Below are positions 9,233 through 18,950 of a DNA stretch of 64,000 nucleotides, one piece after another. This DNA is from Aureliella helgolandensis (lineage in GTDB: Bacteria > Planctomycetota > Planctomycetia > Pirellulales > Pirellulaceae). A program made the position numbers and the translations under genes. Location of the stretch: contig NZ_CP036298.1 in NCBI RefSeq assembly GCF_007752135.1, positions 1,860,001 to 1,924,000 of the forward strand, given 5' to 3'. Every line of letters begins with the position of its first letter. Position 1 is the first letter of the stretch. Under the pieces are notes generated by a model, which saw nothing but the letters and a program-made list of their open reading frames with translations, was not told where the DNA came from and ran no database searches.

Positions 9233-10396
9233 TTACCGGTGTGCGGCCACCAGCTCTGTAAGCGCCTGGTCATATTGTCCGGCCAGAGCACTCCAGGCGT
9301 AATGGTCCCTCACCCACTGAGTCAACGGGCTAGCTGGGGTGTTGCGCACACCGGAAAGAATCCACTCGCGTAGCCGTTCGGTCAGCTGGCCAACCGATCC
9401 ATCGTAGAACAGGTGTGCTCGCTCTGGATAATGTTCCAGATCAAACACCTCAGGATAGGCCAAGCGATTGGGAAGCAAGGGGCGTGCACCGGCCAAGGTT
9501 GCTTCCAAGATCCCAATCCCAAAAAATTCATGAATCGCCGTCGACACCACGATGTCCATTGTATGCAGGTGACGCCAATAGGTATCCCGCGATTCCGCAT
9601 AGCCGCAGTGGATGAGCCTCGCGCCGGCGAGCTCCTGCAGTCGGTGCAGGCTGGGGGGCGTTCGCTGAAATTGTTGGCCCAGTAAACAGAGCTGGAAATC
9701 GAGCCCTTCGGCCACCAGGATTTCGATGGCGGCCACAAAGTTTTCAGGTGCTTTGTCGTGTTCCCAGCGAGCCACCCAGCCCAGCGTAACACCGGTAGCT
9801 TGGGATGCCGCCCTGCCGGCGACGTGGGCGTCGGAAGGACTGATTGGAGCGGCGGGAATTGCTGGCGCGGTGATACCAGGCGGACATATCTTGGATTTGC
9901 CAATCGCAGCGCGAAACTGATCGACATGTTTGAAATCGGGCATTCTGCGGAGCCAAGCCAGAGCCGCAGCGAGAAACTCATCGCGATGGTAGGCCGAATT
10001 GAACCAAACCTGGTCGGCGGCTACCGCCGTCAGAAGATTGCTGTAGGCGAAATGGAAATCTCGCGCCTGGGATTCAGCGATTGGGTAGGTGAATTGATTT
10101 TCATGGAAGTAGGTGACTACTGGCAATTTGCGGAGCGATTCACATGCGAAGCCTCGCCATTCCGCCACGTGCAGCATTTCGCTAGCAAAGATGATGTCGA
10201 ACGTTTGGCCCTCCTCCACCGCCTGGTTTGCGTATTCCGCCAGAGTGAGCGAACTATGGCGAGACCTCCACTTCCAGTGAACGGCCGGCAATTCCAGAAT
10301 GTGGAAGCGATGGTCACTAAACTGGCTCCATTGCCGATAGAACGCCGCGTGCGATCCACCACCAAAGGGCTCCAGCACGAGGACGCGAACATTCAT
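9233..10396 (-). CDS. DUF3524 glycosyltransferase, tRNA-queuosine alpha-mannosyltransferase-like (QTMAN/GTDC1 family)
   Basis: GT-B type glycosyltransferase of 387 aa. The N-terminal DUF3524 domain carries LEPFGGGSHAAF and the hallmark YFHENQFTYP motif (near residue 95). The C-terminal half is a group 1 glycosyltransferase fold with a HEFFGIGILEA motif (nucleotide-sugar binding region). Vertebrate family members mannosylate queuosine in tRNA-Asp; whether the bacterial homologue acts on tRNA is inference from family membership. A 57-codon frame ends 6 bp upstream of this start, suggesting co-transcription. No strong Shine-Dalgarno is seen. Confidence 0.8.
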   Translation of the reverse strand: MNVRVLVLEPFGGGSHAAFYRQWSQFSDHRFHILELPAVHWKWRSRHSSLTLAEYANQAVEEGQTFDIIFASEMLHVAEWRGFACESLRKLPVVTYFHENQFTYPIAESQARDFHFAYSNLLTAVAADQVWFNSAYHRDEFLAAALAWLRRMPDFKHVDQFRAAIGKSKICPPGITAPAIPAAPISPSDAHVAGRAASQATGVTLGWVARWEHDKAPENFVAAIEILVAEGLDFQLCLLGQQFQRTPPSLHRLQELAGARLIHCGYAESRDTYWRHLHTMDIVVSTAIHEFFGIGILEATLAGARPLLPNRLAYPEVFDLEHYPERAHLFYDGSVGQLTERLREWILSGVRNTPASPLTQWVRDHYAWSALAGQYDQALTELVAAHR

Positions 10397-10402
10397 ACCG
10401 AT

Positions 10403-10576
10403 TCAGCCGTTCAGTTCAACGATGGGGGCGGGAGTGGAAATGGCAGGCACGCAGTGGATGAGGCAATACAACTCCTCAATATCATAGCCACCCATGCAGA
10501 AAGGGCGAATGCGACTCGCCGCCTCTTCGGGTTCCAGCAGACTGAAGAGGAATAGCCTCCAGGGGAGGTTGGGCAC
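10403..10576 (-). CDS. possible small protein upstream of the glycosyltransferase
   Basis: A GTG-started frame of 57 codons that reads like real protein (segments LFLFSLLEPEEAAS and PFCMGGYDIEELYC, with three Cys). Its stop lies 6 bp before the glycosyltransferase start, which fits a two-gene transcript. The frame is open further upstream without an ATG, so the start is uncertain. It lies just after the terminator of the preceding gene. No family recognised; it could also be a fragment. Confidence 0.4.
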   Translation of the reverse strand: MPNLPWRLFLFSLLEPEEAASRIRPFCMGGYDIEELYCLIHCVPAISTPAPIVELNG

Positions 10577-10625
10577 GCGTTGGAGAACCTGGAGCGACCG
10601 TGGATCGTTAGTCGCGGCAGCGCAT

Positions 10626-10663
10626 AAAAAAACGTGAGCTAGAATGCGGGTTCTGAGCTCACG
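10626..10663 (-). terminator. Rho-independent terminator of the SAM-binding protein gene
   Basis: On the minus strand an 8-bp perfect stem (CGTGAGCT / AGCTCACG), extended inward by four further pairs with a single bulge, is followed by seven T. It lies about 50 nt after the stop codon at 10716. Confidence 0.75.
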
Positions 10664-10715
10664 ATTTTGATTGGGGTCGAGGATTGCCTAGCTCCGCCTA
10701 CACGTTTTCGCGAAC

Positions 10716-11246
10716 TTAGGCGGCAATGCGAGAGGGAAGTTCCATGTTGCGGGAATCGACATGGACCAGCTCTTCACCGATTTCCTGGCAGGCCAAGATA
10801 ATCGTCTCGTCGTGTGCGACTCGATTCAACCAGATTCCGACTCCACCGGAGCACGGATGCAAAAGGTCGATTCCTCCGTTAACCAATACTAAATCCGCTG
10901 CACCTAGTTTGTGAGCCACTCGCGGCAAAGCCGCCGGAGCATCACCTGGGATCAGTGATGCTTTAAAGCCCAACTGACTAGCCAGTTGGTGAGCTTGCTT
11001 CAAACTCAAATGCAGACCATCACTGGCCGATTCGAATTCATCCGTACCGATATAACGCAGTTGTTCGCACCCAGGCGACAATTGCACTAATTGGGCGATC
11101 CGCTTCATGCGGGACCCATCTCCAACTCCAATCTCCAGAATCGAGCTAATAGAATTCTCAAGCAGAACTTTGAATAGTGCTCGCTCTTGTACTGGTTTAC
11201 CGAGGTAATTCCAGTAGATCTTCTGCAACCAGCTTGCCCGGCTCAT
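10716..11246 (-). CDS. class I SAM-dependent methyltransferase-like protein
   Basis: Product of 176 aa. SILEIGVGDGSRM (about residues 34-46) matches motif I of Rossmann-type SAM methyltransferases, and YIGTDEFE continues into an acidic loop as in motif II. ADLVLVNGGIDLL occupies the place of the motif IV strand. No catalytic signature of a known subclass is seen, so the protein may bind SAM without a known substrate. Start ATG at 11246; followed by a clear terminator. Monocistronic by appearance. Confidence 0.65.
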   Translation of the reverse strand: MSRASWLQKIYWNYLGKPVQERALFKVLLENSISSILEIGVGDGSRMKRIAQLVQLSPGCEQLRYIGTDEFESASDGLHLSLKQAHQLASQLGFKASLIPGDAPAALPRVAHKLGAADLVLVNGGIDLLHPCSGGVGIWLNRVAHDETIILACQEIGEELVHVDSRNMELPSRIAA

Positions 11247-11759
11247 CGCGATTCAATCCTATTGGCGTCCATTCCTGAATTGCCCGAGAGAAGGACCAGA
11301 CTCCTCTCTAAATGGCATCGTCGACGCCGATCGCTGCGCTTCCATGCACCTTCGATCGAATCGACTGCGGTCGCTCAGCGACCAGGGAATTGCTTCCTTG
11401 CGTTTCCCAGCTCCGTGCCTCACTACGCTTTCCTCCCCGCGTCTCCCTACCACGCCGGCGAATCCTTCGCCAACTAAGCAATCCTTGCTCATCTCGTGGA
11501 AGCAGTGACGCTCGGGTTGCGTTGCAAATCCGTTGCCAACCATACATTCGGCACGATGCGAAGCCAAAATAGAAAATTGCTAAGCAGTTCCGAAAACATT
11601 ACGTGAACCTCCCATTTCCCCATATCGATATAACCCTCCCCACTGGCAGATTGACTCTGAAGGTTGGCGAGTCTCATCCGCGTATAACGAAAGAATTACC
11701 AGTTCTGAGGTAGGCTTGGCTGCCGTTCGCCATGGAACCGATCCATCGAAGAGACCATT
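11247..11759. other. intergenic region, nothing recognised
   Basis: About 510 bp between divergent genes. Frames are short and overlap on all strands without protein-like bias. It must contain the promoters of the SAM-binding protein (leftward) and the subtilase (rightward). No strong promoter, repeat or RNA gene identified. Confidence 0.4.
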
Positions 11760-14700
11760 GTGAATTCCGAACAAAACCCTCAGCGCTTTGCTACCCCAAT
11801 GCCAACAGCCGGCTTACGAGCGGGTTTTCGCGAGCGCTCACGTGTCAAAAAAGTCGTTCAGGCTGGATTCCGTTTCGAACCCTGCGAGCGGCGGCTCGTT
11901 CTCTCTGCTCAGCTATTGTTCGATGTGCTAGGTGACCAGCCACTCGACCTACATGGCTCACTCAATAGTACGTCGCCGCTGAATCCCAGTTGTGATCCGT
12001 GGTCGCGCGCCTCTGAGCAGTCGCACGCGGAGACGCTCTCGGAGCTCCACCAAGTAGAGCCGCAACTCAAAGAAGCACACTTGGCCACCGGCTGGAATGA
12101 AGTTCAGCAACAGTATGGACTGACTGGCAAAGGGCAAACCGTAGCAGTCATCGATAGCGGCATTGCCTGGGATCACGTGGCGTTAGGAGAAGGCTATGGC
12201 CCGGGCTACCGTGTTGTCGGAGGTTGGGATTTCACCGAAGAGAATGACGCGGTACCCTACGACGACGCCCCGGCCGGTTTTCATGGCACCCACGTCAGCG
12301 GGATTGTAGGGAGTAGCGACCCCAACCATCCCGGCGTAGCACCCGCTGTCGACCTCGTCGCCCTGCGCGTCTTCAACGACATGGGACAAGGACAGTTGTC
12401 CTGGGTCGAAACTGCACTTCAATGGGTTCACGACAATCAACATGCGTTCGAAAACCCGATTACAACCGTCAATCTTTCCCTTGGCACCAGTTGGAATGCC
12501 GATGCGATTCCCGCCTGGGCCACGCTCGAAGAAGAGTTGCAGGCGCTGTTTAACGATGGCATCGTCGTCACTGCATCTGCCGGCAATTCTTTTCAGGACT
12601 ATCTTGCCTCAGGCTTGAGTTACCCGGCAGCCAGCTCCTATGTGCTGCCTGTCGCCAGCGTTGATGAAGATGGCGGGTTGAGTGATTTTAGTCAGCGCAA
12701 CAGCCAGGTCATTGCCGCTCCCGGCAGCCGTATTGTGAGCAGCGTTCCCGACCACGTGCTAGGCCGTGATGGACGCGTCGACGATTACACCGCCGCCAGC
12801 GGCACCAGTATGTCGGCGCCCTACGTGGCCGGTGCGAGCGTGTTGGTGCGCCAAGCCATGGAAATGGTCGGTTTGCAGAATGTGAACTTAACCGCAATTG
12901 CAGACCATCTGCATGCTACCGCCGATTCGGTCTACGATGCTGTAACCCAGACGAATTACGACGCGCTCAATCTAGCCCAGGCCATCGAGAGTTTGATACC
13001 GACCGATAGCGTAGGGAATTCGCTTGTTACGGCGGCACCGCTTTCTCTCACTTCCAGCTCGTTTGAGGGCTGGATCAACACGCTGCAGGACACTGACCTC
13101 TATCGCTTTACTCCCTCCTCGAGCGGAGTACTTCGCTTGGATGCAAACAGCGAATGGCTGGACTCACTTTCGTGGGTTCTCCGCGCTGGGGCGACTGAAA
13201 TTGCCCATGGTGCCCTTGAACAGGCCGACATTCCGCTCGTCGCAGGTCAGTCCTACGAGATCCTGGTTTCTGCCAACCAAGAGATTGGCCCTTTCTCGTT
13301 CGATTGGTCACTTTCAGGTGCAGAGATTGGAGGTGCTGATGGTAGCAACGGCGAAGACAATTCCAGGGGGGGCACGCCAAGTACTGGAGTCCCGGTAAAC
13401 GATTTAGGGGCCGTGCGCTACCGAGAGGAGACACTCTCCGCGGGAGGTACCTACAGGGCGCAAGCAGTCGCCGATGGTGTGTTTACCGTTCAGTGGACCG
13501 GACCTGAAACCGCCTCTGGGACCCTGTCCGCCGCAACCTCTGCCGGATTATCGCTGAGCGATAGTACCTGGGAGGATGGAGCGTTGCGAATCGACCTCAA
13601 CGTGCGGGCGGGAGAATGGGTTCAGTTCGCGTTGCCGGGGGCCGCTAGCGACCAGGGGGAGCTGGCGTTGGCCAATGTGCTGGATCAGCAAGGCAGCTCT
13701 GTGTTCATTAGCGGTTCGTTTACCGCGGACAACATGGCTTTGGACCTTAGTCATGGGGTGGAGATTCAATTCGGTGATGTTGACTACACCTTTTCCACTG
13801 GACAAGTTCAACATCTAGCCCTCGCAGGCTCAGGCAGCAACGACACTCTGCAGATCATTGGATCTCCCCAATCGGATATCGTCGAACTACGGCCTACCGG
13901 TTCAACGATCAGCAACGCAAACTTGGCGGTCACCATCGATGGAATTGAGCAGATTGCGTACAACGGAGGAGGTGGCGGGGGTGACCGCGTCTACCTCTAC
14001 GACTCGGACGGCGACGATACGCTCCGGGCCTGGCCACGCAAGGCCGAATTGGTGGGAGTCGGCTACCGTTTTGACCTGCAAGATGTCGACCGAATCTTTA
14101 TCCATGCTACCGGCGGTGGCCAGGATTACGCCTACCTCTATGACTCTGCTGGTGACGACCGCTTGAGCGTGCGGCCACAGTTTTCAAGTATTCGTGGCGA
14201 GGATTTCTTCAACTACGTGCGTGGCTTCGAACGGGTTTACGCCTACGCCAATGCTGGCGGGACCGACGAAGCGGATCTGTATGATTCTGCAGGCAACGAC
14301 CGATTTGCTACCAGCGGCGTTTCCGCGTCAATCGTGGGACCTGGATTCTCGAGTTTCACTCGCTCCTTCGAACAAGTCAATGCATCCTCGACCATGGGTG
14401 GCAATGATCTGGCCACACTCTACGGAGCCGATCAACAGACACGTTGGCAACAGGGCAGCGACTATGTCAGTTTTCTGGACCACGGCTGGAGTCGTGAAGC
14501 TCGTGGCTTCGACTCCGTCGAGACCTATACTGCCGGACAATCGCATTCGCTGGCTTCCGGGCAGGCTAGTTCTCAGGCGATGGCCAGCCCGCCCTTGACC
14601 AGCGACGCCCTGGAACCGCTGGCAAACGCAAGCCAGCAAATCGCATCGAACTCTCCAGATCCCGCACACGCAGCAACGCCACCGCTAGAAGTCTACGCGT

Positions 14701-14936
14701 TCGCACCAGAGATCCACGCAACGACAGTGCCTGGGACTGAACACAACGCGCCGGATTCAGCCGAGCGACTGTTGCAGGAAGTGCATGGGCTGCGCGATTG
14801 GATATCCCAAACTCCAACAGAGCAGGAAGCACTGCTGGCGACGCTGAGCTTGCCCGAGGAAGCGGTGTGGAACGATCCCGAATTAGAACAAGAGCTCTTG
14901 GACGAGATTTTCCGGCAACATGAAGAATTGTTCTAA
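11760..14936 (+). CDS. large secreted S8 (subtilisin) peptidase with C-terminal 46-residue repeats
   Basis: Predicted extracellular serine protease of 1058 aa. The catalytic triad is complete: Asp132 in VIDSG, His175 in HGTHVSG and Ser350 in SGTSMSAP, with the oxyanion Asn in SAGNS. The N-terminus lacks a classical signal peptide but has the Arg-rich FEPCERRLVLSA motif (about residues 38-50) found at the start of many exported planctomycete proteins. After a beta-sandwich region, four degenerate 46-residue repeats (from about residue 742, cores YLYDSDGDD, YLYDSAGDD, DLYDSAGND, TLYGAD) may bind calcium or form a stalk. The start is GTG at 11760; an ATG at codon 14 is the alternative. Long acidic C-terminal tail. 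Confidence 0.9.
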   Translation: MNSEQNPQRFATPMPTAGLRAGFRERSRVKKVVQAGFRFEPCERRLVLSAQLLFDVLGDQPLDLHGSLNSTSPLNPSCDPWSRASEQSHAETLSELHQVEPQLKEAHLATGWNEVQQQYGLTGKGQTVAVIDSGIAWDHVALGEGYGPGYRVVGGWDFTEENDAVPYDDAPAGFHGTHVSGIVGSSDPNHPGVAPAVDLVALRVFNDMGQGQLSWVETALQWVHDNQHAFENPITTVNLSLGTSWNADAIPAWATLEEELQALFNDGIVVTASAGNSFQDYLASGLSYPAASSYVLPVASVDEDGGLSDFSQRNSQVIAAPGSRIVSSVPDHVLGRDGRVDDYTAASGTSMSAPYVAGASVLVRQAMEMVGLQNVNLTAIADHLHATADSVYDAVTQTNYDALNLAQAIESLIPTDSVGNSLVTAAPLSLTSSSFEGWINTLQDTDLYRFTPSSSGVLRLDANSEWLDSLSWVLRAGATEIAHGALEQADIPLVAGQSYEILVSANQEIGPFSFDWSLSGAEIGGADGSNGEDNSRGGTPSTGVPVNDLGAVRYREETLSAGGTYRAQAVADGVFTVQWTGPETASGTLSAATSAGLSLSDSTWEDGALRIDLNVRAGEWVQFALPGAASDQGELALANVLDQQGSSVFISGSFTADNMALDLSHGVEIQFGDVDYTFSTGQVQHLALAGSGSNDTLQIIGSPQSDIVELRPTGSTISNANLAVTIDGIEQIAYNGGGGGGDRVYLYDSDGDDTLRAWPRKAELVGVGYRFDLQDVDRIFIHATGGGQDYAYLYDSAGDDRLSVRPQFSSIRGEDFFNYVRGFERVYAYANAGGTDEADLYDSAGNDRFATSGVSASIVGPGFSSFTRSFEQVNASSTMGGNDLATLYGADQQTRWQQGSDYVSFLDHGWSREARGFDSVETYTAGQSHSLASGQASSQAMASPPLTSDALEPLANASQQIASNSPDPAHAATPPLEVYAFAPEIHATTVPGTEHNAPDSAERLLQEVHGLRDWISQTPTEQEALLATLSLPEEAVWNDPELEQELLDEIFRQHEELF

Positions 14937-15450
14937 TCATGTTGCTGGTCTGCTATCTGGCCCATTGAGAGAGACTTGCGTAGCGACAAGACGCTCGTAT
15001 CTGCCCGCTAGACGTTGTGATTGACTCGAAACGCCAAGAAGAAGGTCGGTCTTTGCTTGACGCACGGTGCTGCTCCAACTGGAGAACGCGCGACGATCGG
15101 TGCGACCAACTTGACTGCATCGTGGTAAACACTTCAGTACGTGCAGAAACTGGTGCAGCGCGGCTGAGAGTTCAATCGTATTAATGCCCTGTTCGCTGAA
15201 AGTGCCTTCCGACGCAGCCACGGCCCACGGCGCAATTCTATCGCATCCTCCCGCCAGAGATATCCGAGCATCAGCACGAACTCAAGCATCTCCTCGCAAA
15301 GCTTCACGATTTGTTAGCCCAGATATTTCGTCATTTGCCGGTTGGAGGGTTGAGAGCAGCGGTGGAGCGCGGTTTGAGTCCGTAGGGGGGACGCAGGCTG
15401 ATGCCCTTCAAGCAAAGCCGAGGCATTCAAGTCCGCCGCTGAGAGCTCTC
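14937..15450. other. intergenic region with a possible relic reading frame
   Basis: About 510 bp between convergent genes. A protein-like plus-strand stretch (15230-15386; AQFYRILPPEISEHQ then a Leu/His-rich amphipathic helix, ending in TAG) has no start codon in its own frame. The ATG at 15184 lies in another frame, so this may be a decayed small gene. A 94-codon minus-strand frame (14937-15221) is not convincing. Confidence 0.3.
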
Positions 15451-17652
15451 TTAGAGTGCGAGTCGGCTTTTGAGTTCCGCGATCGTTTGCAATGGTAGGT
15501 TGCCTTCCAAGGGTGCGTGGTCACGCGCGACCTGCCCCAGCACTCTGGCCGGTTCTGCGAAGCAATTGAACCCAACGGTGCTGGCAGCCCCTTGCAACCA
15601 GATAGCCAGGTCCGCCAGCGTTTCCATATCTCCATCATCCCAGGCGCGTTCCATTGCGGAGAACTTTTCATCGAATGCGTCAAAGAACTCTTCGACGATG
15701 TTGCGAAACACAGCGTCATCGGTCGGCAGGCGTGAATGGATGGCGTCCTCGAAGGGGGGCATCTCCAGGTCAACAGTCATCAACTTCAGCCCTGGTAATT
15801 CGGCAGGAGTTGAAGAGTCGGCCAAAGCTGTTGCTTGACCAAGAGCTCGGTAGAGTTGTTCGGCATCGACAGGCTTAGAGAGAAATCCCGAACAGCCAAA
15901 CCGTTCACACTTTTCGCGATCGCCTAGCATAGCGTGAGCCGTGACAGCAATGATGGGGCCTGCGTATCCCCGTTCCCGCAATTGACTGGTGGCCGCGTAT
16001 CCGTCGAGCACCGGCATTTGCATATCCATGAGGATCGCGTCAAAGTGGACCCTTTGGGCCATATCCAGGGCGACTTGGCCGTTCTCTGCTTGCCGCACAC
16101 TCGCACCGCCACTCTCCAGGAAAAGACGCAGCAGCATCCGGTTGGTTTCTGCGTCGTCGACCACGAGGACTTGGAGTCCATGGAGGCTTTCGCCCGTATC
16201 CAGCTCCTCTCCGACATCGGCGATTGGATGTTTCGCTGGAGGTTCAATCTCATCGGCCGCTGAAATTACCTCAGTTGCTATGCGGACCATGAATGTACTG
16301 CCTTGGCCGACCACGCTGGTAGCGATCAACTCACCGCCGAGTGCCTGTGCAATCCTCGCGGAAATCGCCAGCCCAAGACCTGTTCCGCCGTACTTGCGAG
16401 TCACGGAATCGTCGGCCTGAACAAAGGGACGAAACACCCAGTCCAATTTTTTCTGAGGAATCCCAATTCCAGTGTCTCGGACTTCAATTTTCAGTTCCGA
16501 CCGTTCTCCCGAGAGATCCATTTTGGCTACGACCGTCACCGAACCTTCATCGGTGAATTTGATGGCATTGCCCACTAGGTTGAGCAGAAGTTGTTTCAAG
16601 CGATGCGGGTCGGAGTGGATTTCACTTGGGATCGGGCTTTCCCAGCGGTAGTCAAGTTGAATTCCCTTTACCTTGGCAGCCATACTCAGCACCGAGATCG
16701 TGCTGGACAGGATCTGCTGCGGCGAGCACGGAATGGACTCCACCCGAAGTTGGTCAGCTTCAATTTTGGAAATATCCAACACATCGTTGATCAACGTAAG
16801 CAAGTGTTGGCCGCTACGCTGGATGGTGTTGAGATAGTCGTCGGTTTCAGAGCGGGTGATCCGCCCCAAATCGCGTCGTAGGATGTCCGTAAATCCAAGG
16901 ATACCATTGAGGGGAGTGCGGATTTCATGGCTCATATTGGCCAGGAACTTACTCTTTGTGCGGTTGGCCTGTTCCGCGGTATCGATGGCGCATTGCAGCG
17001 CCTCTTCCCGCCGCTCCAATTGGTCCGTATGGATCGCCAGTTTCAGCATCTCGCGCCTACTTTGCACGATCACGATCAAGAGGAATATATTCTCAAACAC
17101 GACCCAGGCAGTGTGTTCCAGCCAGCGCCATTGCGTCCCCGTGGCCACACCAAATACCGATTCTGGCCACCAAGTTCCTCGAATGCAATGATCCAGGGCG
17201 ACGAGGACCGTCGCGGATACCAGTACTAGCGGGTCGCGGTAGGCAGCCAGGAAGGCGAGCGAGCCGAAGATGTGAAAATGCGATTCGATACGTCCACCAC
17301 TCACGTGAATCAGCAACGCAGAGAACATCACTTGACTGCACGCAACCACCATCCGCGTAGCGGCGTTGCCCGCATGAAAAATCGCCATCACAACGGGAGG
17401 CACCGCTAGCACACCTCCTCCGAATATGGCCATCAGGACGTGCTGGTGTACCTCGCTCTCAGCACCATTCCAGGTGCGAGGTGTGATGAGTACCGCCAGG
17501 ATAATAGCGCCGATCCATTGAATCAGCATCAAGGCAGCAAACATGCGGTCGGTTCTGACGAAGATTGCCTGATAGTGCTCAGCCAGCTTCTGATGGATGG
17601 ATGCCGTGACGTTTTTAGGGCGGCAATTCGTCAGTTCGCGGAACCAATTCAC
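15451..17652 (-). CDS. hybrid histidine kinase with receiver and degenerate Hpt domain
   Basis: Membrane sensor of 733 aa. About six hydrophobic segments (residues 35-200) are followed by HisKA with phosphoacceptor His242 in NMSHEIRTP, an ATPase domain ([22 protein letters not shown]), a receiver with Asp543 in LMDMQMP and Lys in SKPVD, and a C-terminal Hpt-like helix bundle. In the Hpt, the expected AHxLKGAA motif reads AIWLQGAA, with Ile684 in place of the phosphorylated His. Start: GTG at 17652 overlaps the upstream TGA in GTGA with GGGAG before it; a TTG at 17682 is possible. Coupled to the thioredoxin-like gene, which may supply or modify the sensed signal. Confidence 0.85.
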   Translation of the reverse strand: MNWFRELTNCRPKNVTASIHQKLAEHYQAIFVRTDRMFAALMLIQWIGAIILAVLITPRTWNGAESEVHQHVLMAIFGGGVLAVPPVVMAIFHAGNAATRMVVACSQVMFSALLIHVSGGRIESHFHIFGSLAFLAAYRDPLVLVSATVLVALDHCIRGTWWPESVFGVATGTQWRWLEHTAWVVFENIFLLIVIVQSRREMLKLAIHTDQLERREEALQCAIDTAEQANRTKSKFLANMSHEIRTPLNGILGFTDILRRDLGRITRSETDDYLNTIQRSGQHLLTLINDVLDISKIEADQLRVESIPCSPQQILSSTISVLSMAAKVKGIQLDYRWESPIPSEIHSDPHRLKQLLLNLVGNAIKFTDEGSVTVVAKMDLSGERSELKIEVRDTGIGIPQKKLDWVFRPFVQADDSVTRKYGGTGLGLAISARIAQALGGELIATSVVGQGSTFMVRIATEVISAADEIEPPAKHPIADVGEELDTGESLHGLQVLVVDDAETNRMLLRLFLESGGASVRQAENGQVALDMAQRVHFDAILMDMQMPVLDGYAATSQLRERGYAGPIIAVTAHAMLGDREKCERFGCSGFLSKPVDAEQLYRALGQATALADSSTPAELPGLKLMTVDLEMPPFEDAIHSRLPTDDAVFRNIVEEFFDAFDEKFSAMERAWDDGDMETLADLAIWLQGAASTVGFNCFAEPARVLGQVARDHAPLEGNLPLQTIAELKSRLAL

Positions 17653-18356
17653 GGCGATGCTCCCACTGCAGACCACTGCCAATGCGGGGGACGCACAATA
17701 TCATCATCTGTCGCGTTGAAAGCCTTTACCTCGTTTGTGGCGCAGAGTCGGCATCCAAATACGGGAATCGAGGGTTGAGGCATCTTTACCTGATTGCACA
17801 ACAGCGCTCGCAGTCGATCGCAGCCTAGGTTGTCACCTTCGTGGCCACGCGAAGCAGTAATCCCGCCGGCGAACAGCAATACCCCATCCTGACGATACAA
17901 TCGAGCAGCGCCACTCGTCTTGGCACCAAAGCGACTCGCTTCACGTCCTCCGGAGTCCCAGATGATTTCAGATCGTGGGAGGGCAGCGATTCGCCGAACG
18001 CTGGCAGAATCTCGCCAAGCCTCAGATGTCTCGTTCGGTATGGCAGCGACAACCGTGAGTTGGGGTTGTTGCTGATCCGTCAGTCCCATGCCGGTCAGCG
18101 TCTCTTCCAATTGTCGGATCGACGCTCGCGTGCAGACGCAACGCGGGTGCATGAAAAAGAGCAACGTGGGGCGGTCTTCCGCCAAAGTCAACCTCGCGTC
18201 GGCGGGCCATTGCGGTACAGGGCTGTCATCTGCATGCGAACTGAATTCGTATCGCGTCCCCCACGACCAAACGCCAATCGCGGCCACGCCCCAGGCAATA
18301 GCTAATAGACTCCAGAAATTGATCTGGTCTCGGATCCTGGGTCGTACGACAAACAA
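17649..18356 (-). CDS. membrane-anchored thioredoxin-like protein (RedB-like)
   Basis: Product of 235 aa. One N-terminal transmembrane helix ([21 protein letters not shown]) is followed by a thioredoxin-like domain with [13 protein letters not shown], a CxC at the place of the usual CxxC. The sequence resembles planctomycete proteins annotated RedB; that name is from memory and not checked. Start TTG at 18356 is preceded by AAGAGGA at good spacing; TTG at 18377 is the alternative and no ATG is available. Its stop overlaps the histidine kinase start by 4 nt, so the two are translated together. Confidence 0.7.
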   Translation of the reverse strand: MFVVRPRIRDQINFWSLLAIAWGVAAIGVWSWGTRYEFSSHADDSPVPQWPADARLTLAEDRPTLLFFMHPRCVCTRASIRQLEETLTGMGLTDQQQPQLTVVAAIPNETSEAWRDSASVRRIAALPRSEIIWDSGGREASRFGAKTSGAARLYRQDGVLLFAGGITASRGHEGDNLGCDRLRALLCNQVKMPQPSIPVFGCRLCATNEVKAFNATDDDIVRPPHWQWSAVGASP

Positions 18357-18377
18357 TGGTGGTCCTCTTACCTGCAA

Positions 18378-18950
18378 AGTGCTTGCAAACGGCTAGATGG
18401 CAAAACGTCGCTTGTGAAACATAGGTTGCAGGTATTTGTTCGCTTGCGTGCTGTTGGTAATTCGCCAGCTTGCACAAAGGGGCTGTGACGGTCGCAAGGA
18501 AGGTGACGAACGTGGCGATCTTGCGTGTCAACGTATCCCGTGGTTCATCCACTGCTGCAGACATTCCACCCGCTGTGAGTGGCATGAGCCGCTTCTGCAA
18601 GTCCTTTTGTCGCTGGCGTCCCAAGCAGAAAATGAGGATGTTGTTGAAAAGCAGGCTGCAGCCCAACCAGCCCCAAGCTGTAACGGGCACCCGGCAGGGG
18701 GGCGTGGCTTAATCGAAGCGCACTGCGGGAGCAGGTTAACCTTAGGAAATCGGGGCTCAGGCTCTGCAACCTTGGAGCAGGCAACCTGCTCCAAGGAAAG
18801 CAGCGGTTTGCCACAATTTCAGTTGCTATCGACCCAATGTGTGGAATTTTGCTATATGCGAACCGGTGATGGTGAGTTCCTAGGAGCTCTTCCCAACTGG
18901 TCATCGCCCGCAGCTATCCATGCACTCATTCCGAGGTTGAGGCCCCGTTC
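18378..18950. other. region with one doubtful minus-strand reading frame
   Basis: A GTG-started frame (18690 to 18226, 154 codons) begins in a membrane-protein-like way (GWLGCSLLFNNILIF) but loses protein character past about codon 85 and runs into the thioredoxin-like gene in another frame. It could be a short gene broken by a frameshift just upstream of that operon, or chance. The right end holds the promoter of the DUF900 lipoprotein. Nothing else seen. Confidence 0.3.

Noticed and set aside
9758-10555. 265-codon plus-strand frame
   Set aside because: Antisense to the glycosyltransferase and the small upstream frame; no family features.
14937-15221. 94-codon minus-strand frame
   Set aside because: Starts and ends between convergent genes with no ribosome site and mixed composition.
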